Below, in pieces: positions 54,898 to 62,701 of a stretch of DNA of 64,000 bases (position 1 is the stretch's first letter; the number at the start of each line of letters is the position of its first letter). The translations under genes were made by a program, and so were the position numbers. The stretch spans positions 1,112,001 to 1,176,000 of the forward strand of contig NZ_CP074373.1 of assembly GCF_021560035.1 (NCBI RefSeq). The letters run 5' to 3'. This DNA is from Virgibacillus sp. NKC19-16. Lineage in GTDB: Bacteria > Bacillota > Bacilli > Bacillales > Amphibacillaceae. Under the pieces are notes generated by a model. That model was not told the origin of the DNA. It was given only the letters and a program-made list of their open reading frames with translations, and did not search any database.

Positions 54898-55031
54898 CGG
54901 GAGAGACATATCCGAACCTGGAGAGAGTAACGTCGAACCGGGAGAGAGCAGCACTAAATCGGGAGACAGAACGTCAAACCGGGAGAGATCAGCACCGAAA
55001 CGGGAGAGACCGCATATCAATCGGAAAACAA
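54898..55031. repeat. Degenerate tandem repeat, 20-21 bp period
   Basis: Seven units whose cores CGGGAGAG (or CTGGAGAG, CGGGAGAC, TCGGAAAA) begin at about 54898, 54918, 54939, 54960, 54980, 55001 and 55022. The spacing between cores alternates as CATATCCGAAC, TAACGTCGAAC, CAGCACTAAAT and similar. The constant 20-21 step equals two helix turns. It is not a CRISPR array because there are no long identical repeats or unique 30-base spacers. Confidence 0.8.
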
Positions 55032-55034
55032 CCC

Positions 55035-55062
55035 AAAAAAGCGAACAGCACCAACTGTTCGC
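55035..55062 (-). terminator. Terminator after tatA
   Basis: GCGAACAG / CTGTTCGC 8-bp stem with 6-base loop; on the minus strand it is followed by TTTTTT. It lies about 30 bases after the tatA stop. Confidence 0.82.
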
Positions 55063-55092
55063 TTCGATTTAGACTATTTTCCTCCCACACTC

Positions 55093-55311
55093 CTAATCCG
55101 TCTTCTCAGCCTGAGAATCATACTTCCCATCTTCTTTTACTTCTACTTTAGGTTCTTCATCACTTATCAGACTCGTCGCAGATCTCTTAAATTCCGAAAG
55201 CGTCTGCCCAAATGCAGACCCGATCTCGGGAAGTTTTTTCGGCCCGAAAATAATTAAAGCAAGGATTACAATGAGAATTAAGCCCGGTATGCCTATATTT
55301 GTAAAGCCCAT
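55093..55311 (-). CDS. tatA: TatA, twin-arginine translocase pore subunit
   Basis: 72 aa with one N-terminal membrane helix ([14 protein letters not shown]), the conserved [10 protein letters not shown] hinge/amphipathic helix and a charged tail ending [11 protein letters not shown]. TatA forms the translocation channel together with TatC, which is not in this window. It is last in an operon whose first gene encodes a Tat signal peptide, so it is probably a dedicated TatA for exporting the GMC dehydrogenase. Confidence 0.92.
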   Translation of the reverse strand: MGFTNIGIPGLILIVILALIIFGPKKLPEIGSAFGQTLSEFKRSATSLISDEEPKVEVKEDGKYDSQAEKTD

Positions 55312-55348
55312 ATTGCTATCTCCTTTCGTTTTGAAATGTCAGGCATTC

Positions 55349-57094
55349 TTACGTCATCTTGCTGTTCTTTTTCCCTTCAACAAGCTGGCCATCTTCTTCT
55401 CTGAACTGCATGATGCCCTCTGCTGCCCGGTATGCTAGAGCACCTACTGTACCTGTTGGATTATAGCCTCCATTATGCGCGAATGCTGAAGCGCCAATAA
55501 CAAATAGATTGTCCACATCCCACATTTGCGAATAATTATTAACCGCTGAGTTTTCAGGGTCGGCTCCCATGATAGCTCCACCGGTATTATGGGTTGTTTG
55601 ATATGGGACAATGTTGTAATGGTCTGTCATTTCACTTGGTTCAACTATATCTGCGCCCATTTCCTTCATAATATCTGCACATTTACCAGCGAGATAATCA
55701 TGCAGGTTTCTATCTTGCTCTGTATAGTCATAAGTTAAACGAAGAAGTGGATATCCAAATATATCCGTGTAATCCGGATCCAGACTTAAATAATTGTTGC
55801 GATGAGGCATGGATGCACCCTCGCAGCCAACGTTTAAACTACGGTGATAGTAATTTATCGATTGGGATTTAAATTCCTGTCCCCAATTCGGTGTGTCGTT
55901 AGGGACGACATTGTTATTAATAGGACGCTGTCCGGTTTGGGCAATCTTGGCAACGCCACCATGTATAAAGTCTAAATCGGAATGGTCAAAATTATCACCA
56001 TTGTACTCATCGACAGCAGCTCCCAGGGCTCCTGCGCCCATATACGTATTGAATTTTTCTTCTTCAAAGAAACCTGTAGCACCAGGTAAGATTTGATAGC
56101 AATAATTTTTACCAATCACGCCTGTTCTCGTTTCTGGATCATAAGGAGTACCGATGCCTGCGTTTAATAGCAAACGGACATTATTCATCACATAGCTTGT
56201 TAAGACAACGATATCTGCTGGTTGAATAAATTCTTCTCCGGTTTGCAGATCCATATATTTGACACCTGTTGCCCGATTGCCATCGTACATCACCTCAGTT
56301 ACGTTAGCATGTGTTCGTAACTCGAAATTTCCTGTTTCCCGAGCTGTTGGAAGTACGGTCACATTTGGCGAAGACTTGGCGCCATATTCACATCCGAAAC
56401 GCTCACAGAAACCGCAATACTGACATTGAGCTATCGTCTGGCCATCCGGGTTTTCATAGGTTTCTGACATGTTACCAGAAGGAATATGAAAAGGCTGTAA
56501 ATCTAAATTACGAGCCGCATCTTTAAAACGCTGCGTAATCGGTGTTTCCTTCATTGCTGGTGTTGGATACGGGTTATTCCTTGGTGCGCTCATTGGCATT
56601 GAGTCCCCGTCGCCACTGATACCAGCCATTTCTTCAAACTTATAAAAATAAGGTTCTAATTCATCATAGGAAATCCCCCAGTCTTGTAGGGTATACTCAT
56701 CACCCAGTTTATTCGGTCCGTACTTTTCGTCGGTCATGGTCTTAATTTCAAGATCATATGGCAGGAAACGCCACGTTTGTCCGTTCCAATGGACACCTGA
56801 TCCACCAACCCCTTCACCAAGTAGGAAAGAGCCTAATTGGCGCATGGGGAGTGCGCGTTCGTCCCTATGATTTCGAAATGTTACGGTTTCTTTTGATAGA
56901 TCTTGCATCAAATCATAACGAATAGCATACCGATATTCATCGTGAACATGTTGATAATTTTCTGTTGACCGGTCTCTTCCTCTCTCAAGACCTACAACGT
57001 TTACTCCTTGTTTGGTGAGCTCTGCAGCAATGATGCCGCCGGTCCAGCCAACGCCTACTGTAACAACTTCTACTTTATCCAGTTCTGTAGCCAT
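55349..57094 (-). CDS. GMC-family FAD dehydrogenase, large subunit (gluconate 2-dehydrogenase/FAD-GDH type)
   Basis: 581 aa. N-terminal dinucleotide fold VGVGWTGGIIAAELTKQG, GEGVGGSGVHWNG flavin-attachment-like loop, a cysteine cluster CQYCGFCERFGCEYGAK as in FAD-GDH/gluconate dehydrogenase alpha subunits that bind an Fe-S cluster, and the C-terminal catalytic residues in HNTGGAIMG and AHNGGYNPTGT. It has no signal peptide, so it should be co-exported with the subunit-3 protein through Tat. Likely oxidises a sugar or sugar acid on the outer face of the membrane. No cytochrome subunit gene is adjacent. Confidence 0.87.
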   Translation of the reverse strand: MATELDKVEVVTVGVGWTGGIIAAELTKQGVNVVGLERGRDRSTENYQHVHDEYRYAIRYDLMQDLSKETVTFRNHRDERALPMRQLGSFLLGEGVGGSGVHWNGQTWRFLPYDLEIKTMTDEKYGPNKLGDEYTLQDWGISYDELEPYFYKFEEMAGISGDGDSMPMSAPRNNPYPTPAMKETPITQRFKDAARNLDLQPFHIPSGNMSETYENPDGQTIAQCQYCGFCERFGCEYGAKSSPNVTVLPTARETGNFELRTHANVTEVMYDGNRATGVKYMDLQTGEEFIQPADIVVLTSYVMNNVRLLLNAGIGTPYDPETRTGVIGKNYCYQILPGATGFFEEEKFNTYMGAGALGAAVDEYNGDNFDHSDLDFIHGGVAKIAQTGQRPINNNVVPNDTPNWGQEFKSQSINYYHRSLNVGCEGASMPHRNNYLSLDPDYTDIFGYPLLRLTYDYTEQDRNLHDYLAGKCADIMKEMGADIVEPSEMTDHYNIVPYQTTHNTGGAIMGADPENSAVNNYSQMWDVDNLFVIGASAFAHNGGYNPTGTVGALAYRAAEGIMQFREEDGQLVEGKKNSKMT

Positions 57095-57114
57095 ATATTA
57101 TCCTCCAATCAATA

Positions 57115-57885
57115 TTATGATGACATGTGTGATCCCAAGGCTTTTGGTTCTTTTTCAATAAATCCTTCTTCCTCAATTTCATTTAAGTAACTCATGTAAG
57201 TGCCAGGGTATTCCTTCATTACCCAGCCTTCCATATTGCTATTTCCGCCATACAGGGGATCTGAATATGCGCCTTCCAGTGTTGCTGATCGCAGTAATTC
57301 AAAGAAGGTAGTTGGTGTAACACCTTTCATGTCTACTTCATCTTCCTGGAATTTTTGCAATATCTCATCTTGCTGCTCGCCTTCAAGGTCCACAAAAGAA
57401 GCGCCAAATTCATCTTGGCTCTCTCGTTCGATAGCTTGGATACCCATATCAAAAACTTCGCGTCGTTTTAATCTTGTCTGATATCCTTGAAAATCGGATC
57501 CAGGGAAAAATGGCCCTCTCATATACTCTCTATCATTATTCCCATATCCCCCTGCCAACTGATGGTCGATAAAAAAGGGAACGCCTAATGCAATTGCACC
57601 GGGACCATTATCATCTTCAGGAAAAATTCGCTCCGTTGCTGCACTTAATACATTAAAATCCGCTTCACTGTCAAAATGCATAAAAGCACGGTTATAATTA
57701 GGTTGCCCGTTTGTAGATTCGGGTGCCGTTTGCTGCTCATTCCCATCCAGAAAATTGGTACCAAGGAGTGAACCGAGAATACCGCCACCTATTGCCCCAC
57801 CAGCTACATAACCGGTATTTTTTATAAATTTCCGCCGGGACATTTCTGATTGTTTCTTATTCTTATCGTCCTTTTCATCTGCCAC
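57115..57885 (-). CDS. Gluconate 2-dehydrogenase subunit 3-family protein with Tat signal
   Basis: 256 aa. The N-terminus carries a twin-arginine signal (MSRRKFIKNTGYVAGGAIGG) with a hydrophobic stretch, followed by a gluconate dehydrogenase gamma-subunit domain (around FNVLSAATERIFPEDDNGPG and FFIDHQLAGGYG). It acts as chaperone/hitch-hiker carrier for the GMC subunit, whose gene follows by 20 bases, and as part of the mature enzyme outside the membrane. First gene of the operon; the 262-base gap upstream should hold its promoter. Confidence 0.87.
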   Translation of the reverse strand: MADEKDDKNKKQSEMSRRKFIKNTGYVAGGAIGGGILGSLLGTNFLDGNEQQTAPESTNGQPNYNRAFMHFDSEADFNVLSAATERIFPEDDNGPGAIALGVPFFIDHQLAGGYGNNDREYMRGPFFPGSDFQGYQTRLKRREVFDMGIQAIERESQDEFGASFVDLEGEQQDEILQKFQEDEVDMKGVTPTTFFELLRSATLEGAYSDPLYGGNSNMEGWVMKEYPGTYMSYLNEIEEEGFIEKEPKALGSHMSS

Positions 57886-58062
57886 TACTATTCCTCCTTA
57901 ATCTGCAGAAACTGCCGAATTATGGATATTATGTGCAGTTATTCCGGAAATAAACATATAAATTTTTATAGATCTGTTCCTTGCTACGTTAAAGTGGTAG
58001 AGCGGAGCGGGAAAGACCCCTTAAATACATAAATAAACACTTTTTGAAAATACTGTAGACAT

Positions 58063-58101
58063 AAAGAAGGCGAACAGTGCCTGGCACTGTTCGCCTTCTT
58101 T
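58063..58101. terminator. Long symmetrical terminator hairpin
   Basis: AAAGAAGGCGAACAGTGC and its exact complement flank a 3-base loop: an 18-bp perfect stem with A- and T-rich ends, usable on both strands. It ends the stress-protein transcript (minus strand). The same GCGAACAG core is used at 55041-55062, and a partial copy lies near 62288. Confidence 0.85.
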
Positions 58102-58147
58102 GTGGGGTTTCCTCACTACGCTAATGCATTAAAGCAGAGCGGCCCCC

Positions 58148-58570
58148 CTAATCTCGCCGTATTGCTGTTTCTTCCAGTGTTACCGTATCACTCGTTGCAT
58201 CATTTCCCATTTTTAATTCATCATCTGCCACCACCAGAATATTTCCGGACTCGATCTCATCTGAGTATTTTTGTGCTTGATGTTCGGATACGCCGGCATT
58301 TACTAATTTCTCGTGTAATTCGATATGAGAATCCGTAACTGAGTTCCCTGTAAATACCTTTTTCACCTTATCCATAAAGGATTCATCATCTTCATTTTCA
58401 GTGGCATCGCTTTTGACCTTCACATCGGTACGCTTTTCCATTTCCTTCTTATGGTCGCTGTTTGCGAAGATAGTAATATTTTTAGCGACAAAACCTTTAA
58501 GTTCTAAACGTTCTACCACGTTCACTGCTTCATCTTTAGAGGGATAGGATCCAATAATTTCTTTGGCCAT
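58148..58570 (-). CDS. General stress protein, YflT/GspM (heat-induced stress protein) domain
   Basis: 140 aa. The N-terminal part (EIIGSYPSKDEAVNVVERLELKG cut here, with ITIFANS) is the general-stress-protein 17M-like domain found in YflT. The rest is acidic with SYxSxEIxSG-like (YSDEIESGNILVVAD) repeat of the domain edge. Function unknown beyond stress induction. A good sigma-B promoter precedes it, matching the known sigma-B control of this family. GGAGGTG ribosome site. Confidence 0.82.
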   Translation of the reverse strand: MAKEIIGSYPSKDEAVNVVERLELKGFVAKNITIFANSDHKKEMEKRTDVKVKSDATENEDDESFMDKVKKVFTGNSVTDSHIELHEKLVNAGVSEHQAQKYSDEIESGNILVVADDELKMGNDATSDTVTLEETAIRRD

Positions 58571-58609
58571 TTTAAAACACCTCCATTAGGAATAATAATC
58601 TACTATTCT

Positions 58610-58635
58610 TTTCCCATGGTTGGAAATTTTAAAAC
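58610..58635 (-). promoter_or_regulatory. Sigma-B promoter of the stress protein
   Basis: On the minus strand GTTTTA (58635-58630) and GGGAAA (58615-58610) are 14 bases apart, fitting GTTTAA-N12-15-GGGWAW with one mismatch. The start codon is about 35 bases further. Confidence 0.7.
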
Positions 58636-58656
58636 GTCATACCTTTACTTGGCCCC

Positions 58657-59787
58657 CTAATCGCGCTCATCGTTTTTTTGCTCCTTCCCTAAAGTTGAAA
58701 ATGCCTGTTTTAAGTCTTTAATCAGATCATCTGCTTGTTCAATACCAACAGAAAACCTTAAGAGCCTGTTATCAACACCACGCGCCGTTCGCTCCGCTTC
58801 GGGAATTTCTGCATGTGTCTGTGTTGCAGGATAGGTGATAAAGCTTTCCACTCCTCCAAGACTCTCCGCAAATGTAATGACTTGAAGGTTTTGCAGAAAG
58901 GCATTGACATATTTACTTTCACGAAGGCGAAAAGACAGCATGCCGCCTTTACCCGGGTATAAAACATCTGTAACCATCGAATGGCTATGTAAAAAATCCG
59001 CTAGCTTTTTCGTATTTGCTTCATGTTTATCCATTCGGAGAGAAAGTGTTTTTAGCCCTCTAATTAAAAGCCATGAATCAAAAGGGGAAAGAACTGCCCC
59101 TGACGTATTATGAATGACGGATAGCTTTTCACAAATTTCCTTTCCCTTTGCTGCAACCAATCCTGCCAACACGTCATTATGGCCTCCGATGTATTTCGTT
59201 GCACTATGGATAACAATATCAGCTCCGAGTTCCAATGGTCGCTGCAGATAAGGGGTTAAAAAGTTATTGTCAACTATAAATAAAATATTGTGCTTCTGAG
59301 CAAGTGCTGCAATTTCTGCGATATTAAATTCTTGCATTAAAGGATTTGTCGGTGTCTCGATAAATATGGCTTTTGTTTCAGGAGTAATAACTTTTTTTGT
59401 TTCCTGTATGTCCCCCGGATCAGCGTATACGGTTTGAATCCCATAGGCATTTTCATAATGCTCAAGTAGCCGGTATGTACCGCCATATATATCTTGCGGA
59501 ACAATCAGCTCATCACCCGAACGAAATAAGGAGCATACCAATTGAATGGCTGCCATTCCAGAACTGCAGGCAAATCCTGAGTCCCCGTTTTCAAGGTCTG
59601 CAATACCTTCCTCTAATAGAGACCGGGTAGGATTTTTGGTGCGACTGTAGTCATAGCCAGTTGACTGGCCAAGTCCCTTGTGCTGATAGGCTGTTGTTAA
59701 ATATATCGGTGGGTTAATGGCGCCGGTTTTTTCATCACTTTTATTGCCCAATTGTGCTAACCTGGTTTCTATGCTGTTATCTGTCAT
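58657..59787 (-). CDS. metI: Cystathionine gamma-synthase / O-acetylhomoserine thiolyase (MetI-like)
   Basis: 376 aa from ATG 59787 with AAGGAGAT upstream; the 6 codons before it are leader. PLP trans-sulfuration enzyme: YDYSRTKNPTR, SSGMAAIQ, IYGGTYRL, DNNFLTPYLQRPLELGAD and the PLP lysine in HSATKYIGGHNDVLAG. It joins an activated homoserine with cysteine or sulfide in methionine synthesis. Located behind the MetE-like gene and its SAM riboswitch, so probably co-regulated, with a partial terminator between them. Confidence 0.88.
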   Translation of the reverse strand: MTDNSIETRLAQLGNKSDEKTGAINPPIYLTTAYQHKGLGQSTGYDYSRTKNPTRSLLEEGIADLENGDSGFACSSGMAAIQLVCSLFRSGDELIVPQDIYGGTYRLLEHYENAYGIQTVYADPGDIQETKKVITPETKAIFIETPTNPLMQEFNIAEIAALAQKHNILFIVDNNFLTPYLQRPLELGADIVIHSATKYIGGHNDVLAGLVAAKGKEICEKLSVIHNTSGAVLSPFDSWLLIRGLKTLSLRMDKHEANTKKLADFLHSHSMVTDVLYPGKGGMLSFRLRESKYVNAFLQNLQVITFAESLGGVESFITYPATQTHAEIPEAERTARGVDNRLLRFSVGIEQADDLIKDLKQAFSTLGKEQKNDERD

Positions 59788-59799
59788 GTGTTCATCTCC

Positions 59800-59850
59800 T
59801 TGCAAAAAATAATAAAACAGCCCGCTCCTCTATGAATATGAGAAGGGGCT
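59800..59850 (-). terminator. Hairpin between the MetE-like gene and metI
   Basis: On the minus strand AGCCCCTTCTC pairs imperfectly with GAGGAGCGGGCT and is followed by GTTTTATTATTTTTT. It probably reduces read-through into metI. Confidence 0.6.
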
Positions 59851-59862
59851 TTGCATAACTGT

Positions 59863-60957
59863 TTATGTCCAGATTTCTTTCGCTGTATCCACGATGAATT
59901 TCAATTTATCCCATTGCTGCTCTTCGGTTAATTTATTCCCATGGTGCGTGGAGGCAAATCCACATTGTGGGCTTAGGGCTAACTGTTCTAATGGCACGTA
60001 CTCGGAAGCTTCTCTAATACGTGCTTTAATTGCTTTTTTATCTTCCAACTCTCCATTTTTTGATGTCACTACACCAAGCACGACTTGAGCTCCGCCATTT
60101 GGTATGTGATGAAGTGGTTTAAAATCTCCGGAGCGATCATCATCATATTCCAGGAAAAATCCATCTACTTTTTCTTTTGCCAGTAATGTTGGGGCGATAT
60201 GCGCATAGCTGCCTTCAAAAGCCCAAGTAGATTGATAGTTACCGCGGCATAAATGTGTTGTCACCGTTAAGTCCTCCGGTTTTCCTTCTAAAACACCGTT
60301 GATGACACGTAATGCTAAGTCGATTAATTCTTCTCTCGAATAGGCGATATCATTGGGCGGAAGATCAGGTGCAGAGAGGCCGGCAATATATACATCATCC
60401 AATTGCAAGTAGCGGACACCAGCCTCGTAAAATGCTTGTAGTGCGTCCTGGTATGCTTTAATGATATCTTTTGCATAGTCCTCGATATCCGGATAAATGG
60501 ATGTATCTCGAATCCTTGGATTAAATAATTGATTTGGACTTGGAATTGTCTGTTTTGCAACAGCGCGTCCACCGACAATTTCATTGAATTCGGTAAAGTC
60601 TTTTACAAAAGGGTGATCAGTGTTAAAGGAAATTTCCCCTGTGTTTTTGACTTCATATTTTTCCGTTTCTGTTCCTTCAAATTTGTAGCCATGCTCAGGA
60701 ACATATCCTTCAAATCCGTTTAAATGCTCGAGGAAGTCCAGATGCCACCAGGTGCGTCTGAACTCACCATCGGTAACAGCTTGCAGGCCAATTTCTATTT
60801 GCTTATCAACAATACGTTTAATCTCACTTATTTCCACTTCACGTAACTTTTCAGCAGTGATGTTTCCTTCTTTAAAATTTTTCCTTGCTTCGTGTAAATT
60901 ATTTGGTCTAAGTAAGCTTCCAACATGATCTGCTTTGAATGGTGCTTTGATTGACAT
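59863..60957 (-). CDS. yxjH: Cobalamin-independent methionine synthase-like methyltransferase (YxjG/YxjH type)
   Basis: 364 aa, about half the length of MetE and matching the C-terminal catalytic barrel only. Begins with the family KAPFKADHVGSLLRP, has LQLDDVYIAG, THLCRGN (zinc His/Cys) and FFLEYDDDRSGDF, and ends with SPQCGFAS (zinc Cys). It likely transfers a methyl group to homocysteine, possibly from a small donor rather than methyl-folate. A SAM-I riboswitch directly upstream makes it a methionine-metabolism gene. Confidence 0.88.
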   Translation of the reverse strand: MSIKAPFKADHVGSLLRPNNLHEARKNFKEGNITAEKLREVEISEIKRIVDKQIEIGLQAVTDGEFRRTWWHLDFLEHLNGFEGYVPEHGYKFEGTETEKYEVKNTGEISFNTDHPFVKDFTEFNEIVGGRAVAKQTIPSPNQLFNPRIRDTSIYPDIEDYAKDIIKAYQDALQAFYEAGVRYLQLDDVYIAGLSAPDLPPNDIAYSREELIDLALRVINGVLEGKPEDLTVTTHLCRGNYQSTWAFEGSYAHIAPTLLAKEKVDGFFLEYDDDRSGDFKPLHHIPNGGAQVVLGVVTSKNGELEDKKAIKARIREASEYVPLEQLALSPQCGFASTHHGNKLTEEQQWDKLKFIVDTAKEIWT

Positions 60958-60989
60958 GGTTCATTCCTTCTTTCTATATTTTATTAGCC

Positions 60990-61147
60990 CAAAAAAACCT
61001 CTTCCTAATATAAGAAGAGGTTTGACGCCATAAGCTGGTCACTCTTCTTATCTTCAAGCATTACACTTCTGGAATTGGCACAGTACTTAAGTTAAGCCTG
61101 TTGCCGAGGTATCTAAGGGCCAGTCCCTCCACCTCTCTGGATAAGAA
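60990..61147 (-). ncRNA. SAM-I (S-box) riboswitch
   Basis: On the minus strand the leader reads CTTATCCAGAGAGGTGGAGG, GACTGGCCC, ACCTCGGCAACAGG and later GTGCCAATTCC, the conserved S-box elements in correct order. It ends in a terminator stem AACCTCTTC...GAAGAGGTTTTTTT next to the start of the methyltransferase. High S-adenosylmethionine would cause premature termination. Confidence 0.95.
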
Positions 61148-61376
61148 AGTTGTATATTTAATTGATAAACAATACTTTACAATCGAATCTTTGGAAAGTC
61201 AAGGAGAAATTTGAAAACTATTTTAATAGGTGGGAAATAGGTTGCTATTCAAGTTTTTTGTGGAAACGGTTTTAGTTGGCTGTTATAATAGAAAAAGAGA
61301 AGGAAATAAAAGGTTGTATTTACAAATTAATTTTTTCCAAATGAAGGAAATCTTATAAAAAGTGAGGCGAGGTAGT

Positions 61377-62213
61377 ATGAATAAAACAACAATGGAGAAA
61401 AACAACAAGCTGGGTGAGATTCTTTCAGGAATGAACCGGGTTATCGTAGCTTTTTCCGGTGGAGTTGACAGTACGTTGGTATTAAAGCGTGCCCAGCAGG
61501 AACTTGGAGAAGATAATGTACTTGGGGTTGTCGTTGCATCTGAATTATTCCGTAAAGAAGAATTTGAAGGTGCAGTAAAACTTGCAGAAAAAATGGGTGT
61601 GCGTGTTCATCAAACAGAAATAAAAGAATTAGAAGATGCGAATATTGTAGCTAACACCCCTGAAAGTTGGTATTACAGTAAAAAATTGCTTTATTCCCAT
61701 TTGAATGGGCTCGCTGAGGAAATGGGCTATGACAATGTGCTGGATGGCATGATTATGGATGACATGGATGATTTTCGTCCTGGCTTGAAAGCAAGAACAG
61801 AAGCGGGCGCGCGTAGTGTCCTCCAAGAAGCGGGACTTTATAAACAGGAAGTTCGAGCGCTTACAAAAGAACTTGATATACCGGTATGGAATAAGCCTGC
61901 ATCATGCAGCTTGGCATCCAGAATTCCTTATGGTATTAAACTGGATAAGCAAAAAATCAATCAAGTTGATCAGGCAGAGAAATTTATTACGAAATTAGGA
62001 TTTGATATGGTACGGGTCCGTCACCATGAGGATGTTGCTCGCATCGAAGTGACTTCAGAGGAAATAACCAAATTACTGGAACATCGAGAGGAAATCCAGC
62101 TAAAACTTGAGTCACTTGGCTTCAACTATGTATCACTGGACCTTCGTGGCTACCGCACAGGCAGCATGAACGAAGTATTACCAGCAGAAGAATTGGAGTC
62201 AGAAGTAAGCTAG
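61377..62213 (+). CDS. larE: LarE, sulfur transferase for the nickel-pincer cofactor
   Basis: 278 aa from ATG 61377 behind GGCGAGG. An ATP-pyrophosphatase PP-loop (VAFSGGVDSTLVLK) and the NKPASCSLASRIPYG motif containing the cysteine in the place where L. plantarum LarE gives up its sulfur. The C-terminal RVRHHEDVARIE and SLGFNYVSLDLRGYRTGSMNE are family marks. LarE sulfurates pyridinium bis-carboxylate during synthesis of the nickel-pincer cofactor of LarA-type racemases. LarB, LarC and LarA are not in the window, so partner genes must lie elsewhere. A weak cre-like sequence lies near 61260. Confidence 0.88.
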   Translation: MNKTTMEKNNKLGEILSGMNRVIVAFSGGVDSTLVLKRAQQELGEDNVLGVVVASELFRKEEFEGAVKLAEKMGVRVHQTEIKELEDANIVANTPESWYYSKKLLYSHLNGLAEEMGYDNVLDGMIMDDMDDFRPGLKARTEAGARSVLQEAGLYKQEVRALTKELDIPVWNKPASCSLASRIPYGIKLDKQKINQVDQAEKFITKLGFDMVRVRHHEDVARIEVTSEEITKLLEHREEIQLKLESLGFNYVSLDLRGYRTGSMNEVLPAEELESEVS

Positions 62214-62227
62214 CATCTTTAATCTTA

Positions 62228-62268
62228 AGCCTTGCAGAGGAATTGTAACACCTCTGCAAGGCTTTTTC
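62228..62268 (+). terminator. Terminator of larE
   Basis: Perfect 13-bp stem AGCCTTGCAGAGG / CCTCTGCAAGGCT, loop 10, followed by TTTTTC. Confidence 0.92.
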
Positions 62269-62362
62269 TATACGAACAGAGACCGAACAGTGCCTGTACA
62301 GCCCCGGTTTTTGTCGAATAATGACAAGGGTATAAATAATTTTAAATTGTGAAATTAGTTTA

Positions 62363-62392
62363 TTGACAAATGATAATGGACTGAATTATGAT
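62363..62392 (+). promoter_or_regulatory. Promoter of the ectoine-hydrolase-like gene
   Basis: TTGACA (62363-62368) and TATGAT (62387-62392) are 18 bases apart. Transcription would start near 62399, leaving a leader of about 300 bases before the gene, with a cre box inside it. I see no known riboswitch in that leader. Confidence 0.6.
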
Positions 62393-62554
62393 AGTGGTAA
62401 GTATAAATGTCGACAATCGGCATAAAAGGGAAGTTGTTCCGAGATATATAATTAGACATAAAATAAATAAGGCTATTGTTCTGGATTGATCTTATAAAAT
62501 AGGCGCAGTTTTCTGCGAAACAAGCCACCCTTAGGTGATGTTTTATCATATAAT

Positions 62555-62570
62555 AAGTAAGCGTTTCCAT
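62555..62570 (-). promoter_or_regulatory. cre box upstream of the M24 peptidase gene
   Basis: Minus strand ATGGAAACGCTTACTT matches the CcpA consensus with one mismatch. It sits about 140 bases before the start codon, inside the transcribed leader, a roadblock position. Confidence 0.55.
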
Positions 62571-62701
62571 TAACAAATTTATCTTACATGTAATTTGATT
62601 GCATAGAATAAATAGTGAAAGGGGTGTTGCGAAACGGTTGTATTCATGAACAGTGCGGTGCGCTGAACTGTGTAAATTTAGGAAGAGGGGAAGGGATGGT
62701 A

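Noticed and set aside
54898-55031. CRISPR array
   Set aside because: Units are only 20-21 bases and degenerate throughout, without identical repeats separated by unique spacers, and no cas genes are near.
62615-62701. N-terminal extension of the ectoine-hydrolase-like protein
   Set aside because: The extra residues do not look like the family, and the good purine-rich ribosome site lies directly before ATG 62702.
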